NCBI GenBank assembly: GCA_035578155.1
Contig: JAPWDM010000008.1
Span: 32,758,280-32,822,279 of the forward strand
Reading direction: 5' to 3'
Length of the DNA: 64,000 nucleotides
Source: Brachynemurus nebulosus
Taxonomy: Eukaryota; Arthropoda; Insecta; Neuroptera; Myrmeleontidae
In this document: piece by piece, positions 1-12,271 of the stretch
Numbering within the stretch: position 1 is the stretch's first letter
Layout of the letters: every line of letters starts with the position of its first letter
Program-made: the position numbers and the translations under genes
Notes under the pieces: model-generated
Told to the model about the DNA's origin: nothing
The model's input: only the letters and a program-made list of their open reading frames with translations
Databases searched by the model: none

Positions 1-764
1 TAATAAAAGGTTAACAATTTATTTTGTGGAAAATATTTTAATTTTTATTATTTTTTGAGATCTTATTCTAAAAATTACTAACAAAGTTTAGAAAATTTAC
101 AAATGTGCCTAATGGAAAAATAACTACATATCTATAGGAATATTTATGACTGAGAAATTTCACATTCTGTAAAGTCAGACATGCCACTGACTCATAATAG
201 TTCCTAATTAATTATTTGAAAGACATGTTTCATGATACAATTGATGTATTTATCTATTTTTTAATTTTTATAGTGAAAATATGCTTTGATAAAAAGATTA
301 AAAAAATTAATAAATATTTATATTAAGAAATCTTTCCAAATCCAATTTTTAAAATATTTTGTTCACTTTTGTAGTATTGTTATGTAAAAAAAATGTTTTT
401 GCAAATTAACTCTAAAACTCCCCGTAAAAAGTCCATTCGTCGAAACGACGCCGATGTATGATTAACTTGACTCGTAGACCAACGTATGATTCTAGGGTTA
501 AGGATTGTAATCCCACTGCATCAGTAATTTGATAAGTTAAAAATAATTGAGAATTTTGGTAAGTTCAATTTGTTTTATAGAAGAATGACTAAGGTACTGG
601 ACATAAATGTAGACAATCAGATTATTCTTTACTGTGTACCCATAATAAACACTTCTGTAATACAATTAAATCCCACAATGCAATGGTCAGTTTCAAAATG
701 CATATAAATCTAATAAAGCATTCTTTTCATATTTATTCACATTCTATTTAAATCAGCTATACAT
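1..764. other. AT-rich DNA, nothing recognised
   Basis: No gene or repeat partner within the window was seen. Confidence 0.5.
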
Positions 765-1275
765 TTAGCAAAACTTTTGAATTCGAAAATTTAATTCATA
801 CGTTATCCGAATTGTTTTAAACGATTTTCTATTAAGTATTTTAAGAATTACGTAAATAGTACGATTATGTCGACGCAGTTACCCATTAGTTAATTACCAC
901 TAGACTTAATATTAGGAGATTAAGCAAAAACAGGTCAATTAGATTTTTTCATGTAGATTTGAAATCTGCAAACAATATTTTTTACCCCCTTTTCAAAAAA
1001 CTAGTCCCTAAATTTGAACCTCCAACCACCCTTGTTGATGTAATTTAAACAAATTTCATATCAACAGATAGCCCTTTAAAAAAGAGCAATATCGTCTATT
1101 TTTAAACTTTTGCTCTATCTCTCACCATTTTCGAGATATTAATTAAATTTTTACCCCTATTTTTAAAGGGCAGTTTCATCCCTTCAAACCGTTTCACTGC
1201 CGCTAAAAAAATATGCGTCTCTTATTTTTTGATGTTCTATAACATATCAAATAATAAACAAAATCGGAAGAGTAC
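765..1275 (+). repeat. Dispersed repeat A, copy 1
   Basis: It shares long words with 29104-29690 and the complement of 35868-36424: CTAGACTTAATATTAGGA, GGTCAATTAGATTTTTT, AACCACCC-TTGATGTAATTT, TTAAACTTTTGCTCTAT and TTTCGAGATATT. No frame is conserved across copies. Confidence 0.8.
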
Positions 1276-1846
1276 ACTCCCATGAAATTCCTTTTGAAAA
1301 AAATTGACGTGAGGTCAGAATTACCCTTAGAGTCCTGGTGCTCCAAAGTGGGCCCAAAATAAACGATTGGGTGAATCTTCGACCAAGCTTTGTTTGAGAC
1401 CAAAATGAAGCTAAGTATAAAATTGTTCCCCAGGGGCTTAGCGCTTCAAGCAAAGTTTAATACTGAAGTGCTACTAAAAGCAAAGCCGTGGAAAGAAAAG
1501 AAAGGCCCCAGGAGCCAAAAATATAGTCGGCGAACGAAAAAAAAGCACATTTACACTTTTCCCCGAGCCCCGGAGATTTACAACCCCGGCTGCCCCCTTA
1601 GCTAAAACTAACAAAATAGTGTATTGAAGTACGAAGGTGACTACTTTGAGTTATTTGAAACGGGACGGGATGACGCTTATGTTACATAAATGGCCCGGGT
1701 GTGTAGAAAAAGACAGTTGTAATTAAACAAATATGTATGAAACAGTGTTAAACAATAATAGTGTTATTTATCTAAGCACATTTATGGTTGCATATACATA
1801 TACAAATATTTGTATTTAAACATGTATGTTTGTACGTATGTATGTA
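1276..1846. other. Unassigned, moderately GC around 1400-1600
   Basis: Small frames with no family. A GTAT/TATG-rich run leads into the element at 1847. Confidence 0.4.
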
Positions 1847-2839
1847 GGGTAGGGTAGGGCTAGTTGTGCAACTTTTCACTTAATCGGTCATAGCTCCTCA
1901 ACCGTAAGTCCAAATTTATTGTTATGCATACTGATGTGTAGGTAATTTCTTCCTTTTCTAAAGTCCCCATAGTAACATTTTTCTAACAATTGACGTTTGA
2001 AAGATACAGCTGTTTAAGTGAAGACACTCAGACATGCTCAACGTACCCCATAGGTGAGGTAAGTTGAGCAAGAGTACGGGGTAAATTGAACAGTTAGAAA
2101 ATGTAGCCAAACCATGCTTTAGATGTTTATCAGACATAAAATTAAATGATTATTTGACAGTCAATCTTTTATTTATAATGCTTTAGTAACATAATAGTGA
2201 AACAAACAAAAATTTCCTTTCGATATTAAATACAAAATACAAAAAATCAAATTAACAAAAAATCAACTTCAACTTAGTATTTAAACTAGAATCTTATACT
2301 TAATGTTTGGAATATACTCAGTCTTTCTACTTAATATCAGACTGTAACATTTAAGTAATTAATCAAAAAGAGTTTAAATTAAAAGAGAAACATTAAGTAG
2401 ATATTAAGGACTTCATCATCATTGTCACTGCTAAAATTAATTCAGACGAAAGTTCTATTGCTCAACTAACCCAATCAGATAATTTGAAATAAAAGTGAGA
2501 TTATGAATAAACTGTTTGAATTAGAACCAAATCCTTTCTAGATATCAAAAATATACAAAATTTATAAAAGTTTAACACTTATTTGATTTAACATAGATAA
2601 TAATTGCATCGTATAGAAGAAATATTCACAAACAAATTTTTTTTAGTTTGTATACGCAAAATAAATAAAGCGTGCGCATACGTCACTCGATCGACAGGTT
2701 GCAACTGGAAGTCGCGTAATGAGTTCCCCTCTCCTGCCCTCTTCTACCCGCAATTTAATGTATTGGCGTGCAATGTATAGTTTCTGAGATATTTTGATTG
2801 CTCAACTTACACCTATGCTCAACTAGCCCCGCTCTACCC
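1847..2839. mobile_element. TA-flanked TIR element with TTGCTCAAC-type repeats
   Basis: Left end GGGTAGGGTAGGGCTAGTTG and right end, in complement, GGGTAGAGCGGGGCTAGTTG, with TA outside both. Subterminal words AGTTGAGCA and GCTCAAC recur (near 2036, 2072, 2460, 2800, 2816). No coding frame. Confidence 0.75.
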
Positions 2840-5800
2840 TATGTGTGTATGTATGTAAATGTCCTCTGTTTGAATTTTCAATTTGGACATGTGTCCTACA
2901 TCTGTTTTATAATAGGACTATTAGATGGTTGTAACATTACTATTCATGGCACTAACCAAATTAGTGCCCGGACACCAGTCACCATCGTATAGGCCGCCCC
3001 TGACTAGCTACTGGACACTGCAGGACATGAAAATGGTATGAATACTTAGGGGAATGGATGAATGACAATTATATAATATCAAATACATATTGTTTGATAC
3101 ACTCATATCAAAAAATTTGTCATCCCGTGAAGGAGAAAGTATTTTTTTCGAAGCCATCTTTTTCAAATCTGATACTGAGAAATGATTTTTTGAAACTGTA
3201 TGAGAATGGTTAAAACTCGTAATAGTTTGGTCATGGTATGGTTAAACTTTTTAAAGGGAGTGTAAATGTTGTCGTATGAATGTTTATAGTGTGCAATGGA
3301 CGCTAAAAACATTTTGAAATTTTGTGAAAATTTTATGCTTAGTGATTCTGATTACATTAAAATTAATTGTACACTATGTTTATGTTTAAATTATAGTTAT
3401 TATTACAATGTTGCCTTTTTTAAGCAAATTTAATTTTAACCTCAAATAAAAAGCGCTTTGATGCAACACTAATAAAAATTTTAGTACATTATTTAATTAG
3501 TAACTAATTAAAATATTCATATTTACTTTGTGCATTAGTTTTACAGAAATTTTGAGTGCGCCGATTCCGTAAGGTTAAAGGCGGATGTACTTTTTTCGAA
3601 ACACATTCATTTTTTAATTAGGTAGAGTTTACTTTAAAAACCAAGCGATGCTCTCTAATATTTATAGAGGGAGATTTTCTAAATATTTAAAACAGAATTT
3701 TGAACAGATATTCTAGTACTTAAGTATCCATACCTTGAAACATTTCGATAGATGCCTATATTCATTGTTTTCGGAGGCACGCAGCACATCAATTTTTAGA
3801 ACTAATTTTTTAAATTCTTTCTAGATTTTGCTCAGACTTCAACTGTATTTGAGCAAAATTTGGTCAAAATCCGTCCAGTCATTAATCTTGGCACTGTTTG
3901 GGTCTTCAGAATCCTGTAGGAAAATGAGGGAATTTTTTTCGGAATCTCAGTAGTGTTTAGGCTGTTTTGGAGCCCCAGTATCCTGGGGGGACAATTTTAA
4001 CTAAACACTCATTTGCCCCGAATATTAGTACTATTTGATCAAAATTTGGTCGACACCGCAATGGTTTATTTTGGGTTATGTTTGAACTTATGTTCCAGTG
4101 AAAGAATTTTTGAAATTAATTGAATTGTTCTCCAGATTATCCCAAACTGACAATCTCACAAACTTTATTATTACTTATTATTAACACATTCTTTAGATTA
4201 TTTTGCTAACCAATGCTTTGTTATATTTTTTAAGAATTAAATAATCTTATTCGAGAAATCTATCCGAAATTTTTATAACGCTGCTTTGCTAATTCCTAAA
4301 TTGTAGTGATTGGTTCTTCGCTTTAAAGACTAAATACGGAATAACCACGAAAACTACTTTCTGTGTAATAATTTCTATACTTATAGCACTGGAATAACGA
4401 GCGCACTGTTTCGCGTAGTCCTATTGAGTCTACGAAAGCGGAGTGCTAATAGTAACCAGTTTCGATACTTCACTAACAATAAGTAGTTTTCTTGACATAA
4501 AAATTAATTAGAAGGGGGGTAGCCAGGACTGCACCGGACCTGCCGAGACTGAAGCCATTAGTAAGAGGTTTGGATAAAAGATTCTTTCTTTTTTTCCTCG
4601 TTAAATATATTTTTCGAAAAATTTGGTTTTGTTCTTTTTCCGCAACCCTGATACTTACAAATATAGTTCATAGGTGTCACTAAGGGACCTGTTTTAGAGA
4701 TGTTACTTAAAAATATGAATCAGCGATGTTGTTAGGGGTGTTATTTTCAAAGGAAATGTGGCGTCTGTAACGCCGCAACTGGATTAGAAACCCCACAATT
4801 CGACTACTCACAAAAAAGCGATAAAATAACCTAGTATAATAAACGACTCAAGATATTTAACCCGTTCCTAATTCTCTAGTATTCAAATATGTAATAAATA
4901 GATTAATACTATCAGTCCACATTTACATATCCTTTACTGTACTAAAAATGATAATATTCGAACGCACTAAAGCACAAAATAGTATTACGTATCGGTTGAA
5001 ATGTTTGTAATTAACACTTTTACTATGACCAACTGTTCATTTACATGGCGAATTCATACATATCTAATTATACGTTTGTCTATATAACTGACCAGAATGA
5101 TCGGCCCCTCATCAGACTAGATCTTTGATGTCATTTTAGTTTTCGATTATAAAAACAAAAGCACATCACACAATGATGTGAGTGCATTCAACTGTTATTC
5201 TCACAATATTGTAGACAAGACCTACTACAATCGTATCACTAATCAGACAAAAATGTTAGATAGTAATATTGTCATGATTCTATCATTGTTGGTAGCATAT
5301 AGATAGTTCTATACAAATGTAAACTATCATTTATTTATTCTCGACAGTATCATCGCATAAGTGAAAATCGACAATACCATTACCGACATCTGTTTACAGT
5401 GACAACACTTACAGTAGAGAGTCTAGGTACACAAATTCCGTATTGTTGTCAGTATGAGAACTGAAAGTTTTAGATGAGTTTGTTTTGAGTAGTAAATCAT
5501 TTTAAAACAATATTGCCTTGATCATCAGTGTATTTTATAGACAGGTGTTTATTTCGTGTCTCAACAACCTATAGAATTTCATCCAGTAGAAGTTTCATTT
5601 GTACACAGGTAAGTAAGTTTATGACCTTTTGCCATAATTATCAGCCAATTTGCTTAAAAAAATTTCCTTACTACCAATTTGTCTATACGAAAGCAGATCA
5701 TACCTTTCTTAGATTCCGGCCTTATTATGGGAATTTGAAGATAGGAGAGTGCACAAGTGTGAATTCACTTAGGCAGCTTTGATCTCACTTACTTTTTTTA

Positions 5801-6692
5801 AAGTCTAAGTGAGTTTTTGCTGTCAGGACCAGTTTCATTTTGCGAGACTCGGAGACCACGGCGAATTTAGATATGTCTCTTTGAAAGGTGTTTAGATGTA
5901 TTTGTAAAAGAAAAGAAATACTCTAATGACATTAACGACTTGGAGCCTCCGCTATAATTTCATACCTTAATGAAATTAACAATTAGAATCGAAATTTAAC
6001 TTTACATTTATAATCGAGCCATCACATTCTATCTCTGCTGAATTTAAAATTTTCACATGGGTATGTAACACTAAAAATATTACCTGTAAAATTTTGAAAA
6101 ATATTGGTTAAATCATCTCATAGTGACAGACCAGCAAGGTAGAACTTTAAATTATTCGTTTTTAGAATTTTTTTTTCAATTTCTTCTAAGTTATAATAGC
6201 TACATAAGCGCCATTGATAATTTGTCAAGCTAAAAACTATTAGAACCACATAATACATAAATCAAGTACCTATCTCTATACTAGCAAGATCTCCCACGAC
6301 AAACGCACAACATATGTTACTACATAAATCTCGTATCCATATACACGGGATGTACGCTTGTGTGTGTACACTTCTGTCACACTTCAATCTCAGAAAAGTG
6401 GGGAGTGCATTGTATGGGTACATTTAATATGTATGTATATTCGCTTATTGTTGGAAAGTGGTTGACAATAATGTAATGAGTATGACAAACAATCGGTTTG
6501 AATCGATGTTGGCCTCGCAACAGCTGCTGCACGACTAAGTCACCTTAAGTGGTATCTGACTCTGTTTGACACACTACTATCCACAGTTTTTTATATATAC
6601 GCTTACGGCTTAATTAGAACTTTAAAAAAATTGAAAATTCGTAAAATCGGTTTACGTCGATAGATTTTTATATTTTACTTTACATTAGCTAA
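2840..6692. other. AT-rich DNA, no gene recognised
   Basis: Frames below 85 codons with no family. I see no paired ends or tandem array here. Confidence 0.4.
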
Positions 6693-6902
6693 CAAGGTGA
6701 GTGCACAGCCTTGGGGTCGGCAATTTGGCTGAATTTTTTTTTTTTTTTTTTTTTTTTTGGTGATAGAGTACACGTAATATGTTAATATATTAAAATAATA
6801 GCGCGCACTATTCAGAAAACCCCGTAAAAAAATAATTAAAAAATCTAAACGCAGCTGGTGTACTTAATATACCTGAAGAAGAAGGGTGTACATAACACTA
6901 TC

Positions 6903-6972
6903 GCTGGTGTAGTGGTGTCGGCGTTAGACTGGTAATAGAATTGTCTTGCGTTCGCAACTGACTCTGTAAAAA
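6903..6972 (+). repeat. tRNA-like module, left arm of palindrome
   Basis: The sequence contains an A-box-like TGGTGTAGTGG, an anticodon-arm-like GCGTTAGACTGGTAATAG and a weak B-box-like GCGTTCGCAAC. This order and spacing match the tRNA-derived head of a SINE. The acceptor stem does not pair well, so it is not a functional tRNA gene. Confidence 0.55.
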
Positions 6973-7605
6973 AAAATTTTTTTTTTTGTGTTAATTATTA
7001 TTTTTTTATATTAATAAATGTCTTATTTATTTATAAAACTTTTATTTTAAATATGTATTTGTAACAAATATTTAAATAGGTAAATCTGTAAATAGGTAGG
7101 ATAAAATAAAATAAATTATAAAAGTAACATTTATTTAATTGTAAATTATTATTATACTTTACACACAAGACCCAGAGTGATAGTCAAAAACATACAAAAC
7201 AATAATTTTTGACGTCTGATATGCGTCAAAACTATTCTATGAAACGAACATTTTCATGAACTTGAATCAATTATGCTTTTCACTAGATGTTTTACAGACA
7301 CCCTGTAATTGTAAAAGACATGCATTCATATGTTGTGTAAATTATAATAAAAATTATTGTTTTGTATGTTTTTATGACAATTATCACTCTGGGTCTTGTG
7401 TGTCAAGTATAATAATAATTTACAATTAAATAAATGTTACTTCAAAAGTATTATGATTAATTTTATTTTATCCTACCTATTTACAGATTTACCTATTTAA
7501 AGATTTGTTACAAATACATATTTTAAATAAAATGTTTTTATTAAATAAGACATTTATTTATTAATATAAAAAAAAAAAAAAATAACACAAAAAAAGTTTT
7601 GTTGA

Positions 7606-7671
7606 ACAGAGTTGGTTGCGAACGCAGGACCATTCTATTACCAGTCTAATGCCGACTCCACTACATCAGCG
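7606..7671 (-). repeat. tRNA-like module, right arm of palindrome
   Basis: Inverted counterpart of 6903-6972. On the minus strand it reads TGATGTAGTGG, GCATTAGACTGGTAATAG and TGCGTTCGCAACC. Base differences from the left arm show the two arms have diverged somewhat since formation. Confidence 0.55.
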
Positions 7672-7865
7672 TTGCTGTTACGTACGGCCTTCTTCTTCAG
7701 GTATATTAAGTACATCAGCTGAGTTTAGATTTTTTATTTATTTTTTTTACGGGTTTCCTGAATAGTGCGCGCTATTATTTTAATATATTGACATATTAAG
7801 TGTACTCTATCACCAAAAAAAAATTTCAGCCAAATCGCCGACCCCAAGGCTGTGCACTCTCCTTG

Positions 7866-8809
7866 TAAAGTATTCGTCTAACAGGACTAGTCTGTCAATT
7901 TTGTGAATTGTAACATATTTCAAAATTATAAAACGTCTTTATCACTTTTTTAATGCTTTGACATTGAAACACGGTAATTTGTTTGAAAATATGGATCCAG
8001 TGATTAGTTATACAGTAACACTAATTTATGTTTCACCAACTGGAATTAACGTAAAAATAAACATAAACATTTCATTAATGGGAACAAAATGTGACCCGAA
8101 ATGTTAAATATAAATCACTGTAATATAAATTTTTCCGTGTGTTCTACCCCAAAAAATATACGAGAAATAAATGTAAGTACATTACATAAAAAACACGTAT
8201 TCATATCCCTGGTACATTATAAATATATATTAAATTTTTACCAATAAAAATTTACTTCTATACCCGGGCGTACCTATGGTACTACACGGCAGCAGAAGTA
8301 GTAATAACACCGAAAAATTGTACCGTAAGATTATTTCGTTTTATACGGCATCTCCAGTGCGCTCCCTGTGTACGAGCACTGCAGTTATGGATCTCGTAAA
8401 ACACTTTTCGGGAGCATCACGTTTCGGGAACCAACATACATATTTTTTAAAAAAACATCCACCACTCCAACACAGGAGACGATAACCAAATGTACATATC
8501 TCGTTTTGTGAGAGATGATACCTATTTAGGTGGTATATAGCCGAGCTGTATTATCCATTTACAAAAACAGAAAATAATGTCTCCATGGCCGACACTGGTA
8601 CAGAGGTACGTGTGTTACTGCAATAACATACAGTTTACATTTTATTTTGTATTACCTGGAATACGTAATGATATAGGTACATATGTATGTGTGTATGGAT
8701 AAAGTGCTATTTTATACAGTATTGTGTAAAAATAATCGTGTACTTGATGTAAAATTTTAGTCGAAAAATAATATTTACCGAATTTTTAAATATTTACCTA
8801 CTCGAAATC
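7866..8809. other. AT-rich DNA, no gene recognised
   Basis: A 69-codon frame at 8276-8485 lies in a GC-richer patch but shows no known motif. Confidence 0.4.
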
Positions 8810-8813
8810 TTAA

Positions 8814-9658
8814 GGGGGACCACTAGTGTCACCGCCTGAAAAAAAGATGATTTTTGGAAATTTTTTTAAAGAAAACTAATGTATGGAATGTTTTAATATT
8901 TTAGCATTTATATTGGTTGATATATAATAAATTCATGATAAAATTTTTGGACAAAAAAGTTGAAAATTCAGTGAGTTATTCGCGATTTCCCAACGGTCCA
9001 AAAAAAAGTTCCCCCATTGCTGCAGTGATAATGACCTTCACAGTGCCTGAAATCAAAAAAACTAAAAAGCCTATTAAACTAGAAGATATTTCCCGTGCCA
9101 TGAACATCAATCGAAAAAAAAAATTGAAATTTAACAAAATGGCGGAGTTTTTAAAAAGTTTCAAATTTTGCGCGAAAATTTGATGATTTTTTATTCGATC
9201 GGAAAACTGGAGGTTCATGGCACGAAGAAACATATATAAAGGAAGCTGCAATAAGAATCAACTCGATCGGATGATTTGTTTTCGAGTTATAACTGCAGAA
9301 AATTTGAAAAATGTAATTTTTCTTTACTTTACCTTTTAGTTTTAATGACTGAGAATTTTTACTAAAATTATTTAGGATGTACTTACTATAACGGTCCTAG
9401 TACAACTAGATGAGTCGTTTAAATGTGTCAGGGACTAGCTTCTCCACAACATGTGACTGGCAGCCACGTCCAGAAACTCCCGAACTATCAACCTCAATAC
9501 TTCAAAGTTAACAATGGAAATCAAAATCCGCTCTTCGGATGGCTGTAACTCAAAAACTATTTGAGATATGCACTTGAAATTTTGGTATGTTATTTTTAAA
9601 GGTATAGACTATCGAAATATGTAAAAAAAAATCAAAATTGTTACGCTAGTGGCCCCTC
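8814..9658. mobile_element. TTAA-flanked TIR element
   Basis: Left end GGGGGACCACTAGTGTCAC and right end, in complement, GAGGGGCCACTAGCGTAAC, with TTAA outside each (8810-8813, 9659-9662). TTAA targets suggest a piggyBac-like transposase, though the ends start with G rather than C. Overlapping frames of about 90 codons inside it show no recognised domain. Confidence 0.75.
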
Positions 9659-9972
9659 TTAATTTTAAAACAATAGCCACAAAAGCATAGGACTTAAAAA
9701 AAATTAACTATATATATAAATTATTCGGGAGTAGAAGTTTTCAGTCCCATTTTTAATTGAAATCTACTGATGGGTAGAGGTCATTTATGATTAATAGTCA
9801 GAAAAAAATATTCATGCAAGAGACCATTCTGTTCAGACTACAAATAATCAAAATTTATTTATATATATGAAAGTTGCCGGGCATAAAATTTTTTCGTTCC
9901 CCCGAGCAAAAATGTTTAAATATTTCAAAATCCTCACCCACTGTAAAGCTCATATATGCAAACAGAGAAAAG

Positions 9973-10556
9973 GATGTACCCTATTGTGCGCAAGTGCGAC
10001 AGTGCTGTCAAATTGCATGTAGCCAATGAATATCCACATATTTAATAGTTTGGCCTGGAGTTCCAAAAACCGCATACCTTCGATTGAGCTCAAATTTGTA
10101 TACATATTTTTTTGGGTTAAGAAGTTACCCCCTAGACGGATTTTTGGCGATTCGGACCGGAAGTTATACTTTTGAAGGTCTAAAATAGCAAAAAGTAGTA
10201 GTATTAGTAGATGCAAATAAATATATAGATGTAAGCAAATATCTCGAAAACGAAGCAAGATATCAAAAAACAATATTCTTCCTTTTTTGTTCTACTTACC
10301 AAGTTCTATGAGAATCTGTCTTTAATTTCTGTTATTATGGTAACGAAAACCATCTTTTAGTAACCCTTAGATTCAGATAGGTATTCGGAGGGTTGAAAAA
10401 TACACTTCCGGTGCGCGTCGTCAAAAATCCGTCTAGAGGGTAACTTCTTAACCCAAAAAGAGTATGTATACCAAACATCTAAATCGGAGGTATACGGTTT
10501 TTGGAACTCCAGCCATAGTTTGAATTTTACATATGCGCATAAGGTATCAGGTACTT
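9973..10556. mobile_element. Foldback (palindromic) element
   Basis: Strong inverted arms: CTGGAGTTCCAAAAACCGCA at about 10050 matches, in complement, the segment ending near 10518; GGGTTAAGAAGTTACCC (about 10114) and TAGACGGATTTTT (about 10134) have partners near 10440-10460 and 10424-10436. The central 200 bp is not paired. Outer limits are approximate and no TSD was resolved. Confidence 0.65.
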
Positions 10557-11287
10557 ACTGTTAAAGTGATCATCACACACAGATCGTCGGCGCCGTTGTA
10601 TTTTCGCCTATTTTCTTATTTTATTAGCAATACAGAAGTATTACATATATGTTAAAGCTATTTGGAAAAAGAAATATTGGCTGTTGATTGAAGGTATGTT
10701 GCGACTGTTATACTTTACTTCAAAATTCCAAAATTGGTCAATTCTGATAAAAAAGGAAAGCATTTTTGGTAAAAGAAAAAAAAAACATGGAAAATAAAAG
10801 AAACTCACCAAGTTACGTGACTGCTGAAAAAAATTTTGGTCGTAAGATTCCTAAATATAAGAAGTTTTGGTACAATTTTTCACTATAAATATAGGTATTT
10901 TTGAAGAAGAATATTCAGAGACTTTACGAAAAACTGTTCATTATTGTGCAAAACCATTGATGCATTTAAACAAAACACACGAATAGGTACATCCTTTTCG
11001 CGTTGTTGTAAAATTCTAAAATCTCCCGAAATATATCCTCAAATGTACCTCAGTAACCACTATGACATATTTATTTCAACAAAATCGATCAAGCTGTCCA
11101 AAAAATTAAAATTATTCTTTGTACTTATAAACGGTTCAGACTTAATTAAAGGTTGAAATTTGTTAAAATTATTACATTCACTCATTGAAATCAAACAAAA
11201 ATAAATATAAAATGATGGCAGATTACACGCAGGGACATATTTCTCCCTTTATATCAGACTAGGGTCTCTGTAATCATTTCATTACAC
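10557..11287. other. AT-rich DNA, nothing recognised
   Basis: No repeat partner or gene seen. Confidence 0.4.
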
Positions 11288-11483
11288 TTACAAGAAGAGG
11301 TTCAGGTATCGTCGTCATCGATTTTGATGAAATTTTGTCAGCTAGTAGAGCATAATATCAATATTAAAAATCTACAATATTAAGGTACACCTCTCAAAAA
11401 CACAGGAAATATTTTTATTTAAAGTTTGGGCAAAAATACTCGTAAGATATGTATAATTAAGTTATTTAGTGCGTTTTATCAAA

Positions 11484-11556
11484 GTAGGTGTAGCTCAGCG
11501 GTAGAGCGCCGAAGTGTGGATAGTGGGGCACCAGGATCAAATCCCGGTATAAATGA
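11484..11556 (+). repeat. tRNA-like module, left arm
   Basis: A classical D arm TAGCTCAGCGGTAGAGC (A box) and T arm AGGATCAAATCCCGG (B box) lie at tRNA-like spacing. The anticodon stem is damaged (CCGAA with TGGGG) and the acceptor ends do not pair. It would fit an internal RNA polymerase III promoter from a tRNA-derived SINE. Confidence 0.7.
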
Positions 11557-11621
11557 TTAGATATTTAAATTTTCCTTTTTTATTTTAATAACATTTAATT
11601 TATTAATTATGTTAAAAAATA

Positions 11622-11852
11622 TTAATAGATTTGAGCGTTACTTTATGGTATTCCATATTTGTAAATAATAAGTAAATATTTTACTTCGCAAAAATACCAC
11701 TTTTATTTTGAAACTGTGACAATATTATTTCGAACCGTCAGTTCATTTTCAAACAGAATCCAAACAATTCTGTTTGAAAATGAACTGACGGTTCGAAACA
11801 ATATTGTCACAGTTTCAAAATAAAAGTGGTATTTTTGCGAAGTAAAATATTT
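11622..11852 (+). repeat. Hairpin-repeat family, copy 1
   Basis: A conserved 5' part (TTAATAGATTTGAGCGTTAC, then TTTATGGTATTCCATATTTG) leads into a long hairpin: arms 11674-11759 and 11767-11852 pair almost perfectly (one mismatch in the inner 81 bp) around a 7-nt loop. Sits at the centre of the palindrome 11291-12268. Confidence 0.85.
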
Positions 11853-12001
11853 GTTTATATAAAATGAGATCTGATATAAAGATAAAATAATTGATAATTT
11901 CAATAATTTTGCGTCAAGTAATATTTCGTAGTTTAATTTTGTTAACCTAGTTAATAAATTAATTGTTATTAAAAAAAAAAAAAAAAATTGAAATAATTAT
12001 T

Positions 12002-12068
12002 TGTACCGGGATTTGATCCCGGTACCCAACTATCCGCACTTGGGCATTCTACCGCTGAGCTATACCTA
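12002..12068 (-). repeat. tRNA-like module, right arm
   Basis: On the minus strand: TAGCTCAGCGGTAGAATGC, then CCCAA-loop-TTGGG (a 5-bp stem with a 10-nt loop instead of 7), then a perfect T arm CCGGGATCAAATCCCGG. It is better preserved than the left arm. The enlarged anticodon loop and lack of acceptor stem argue against a working tRNA. Confidence 0.7.
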
Positions 12069-12271
12069 TTTTGATAAAACCCACTAATTAACTTGATTAT
12101 ATCTTACCTATATTTTTACCCAAACACTAAAGAAAAACATTTCCTGTATTTTTGAGATGTGCACCTTAATATTGTAAATTTTTAGTATTGATATTATGCT
12201 GCTCTAATAGCAGACGAAATTTGATCAAATTCAGTGACGACGGACGACCATACGTGAACTTCTTCTTGTTA

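Larger units (their letters stand above)
6693..7865. mobile_element. Near-palindromic element with tRNA-like module in each arm
   Basis: The two halves are inverted copies along most of the length: CAAGGTGAGTGCACAGCC at 6693 and its near-complement ending at 7865, then matching poly-T/A, AATAGCGCGCACTATTC, the tRNA-like part, a T/A-rich stretch and GACCCAGAGTGATA near the centre. TAA lies directly outside both ends (6690-6692, 7866-7868), a possible 3-bp TSD as in PIF/Harbinger elements. No protein-coding frame. The size (1173 bp) and foldback layout match the element at 11291-12268. Confidence 0.85.
11291..12268. mobile_element. Near-palindromic element with tRNA-like module in each arm, hairpin repeat in centre
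   Basis: Inverted ends CAAGAAGAGGTTCA and (complement) CAAGAAGAAGTTCA with TTA outside both (11288-11290, 12269-12271). The arms pair over about 300 bp, including GTGCGTTTTATCAAAGTAGG against its inverted partner near 12070-12090. Each arm holds a tRNA-like module about 190-200 bp from the end, as in the 6693-7865 element. The middle is occupied by a hairpin repeat (11622-11852). No protein frame. Confidence 0.85.

Noticed and set aside
1820..1860. Telomere-like GGGTA repeats
   Set aside because: Only a few copies of GGGTA, and they coincide with the TIR of the element starting at 1847.
6727..7585. Poly-T and poly-A runs as LINE or SINE tails
   Set aside because: They pair with each other as parts of the palindrome arms rather than marking a retroposed 3' end.
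8917..9251. 88- and 91-codon overlapping frames on opposite strands
   Set aside because: Both lie inside the TTAA-flanked element and show no domain; length is what chance open frames give here.
11484..11556. Functional tRNA gene
   Set aside because: D and T arms look right, but the acceptor ends do not pair and the anticodon stem is damaged; it sits in a transposon arm with an inverted partner.
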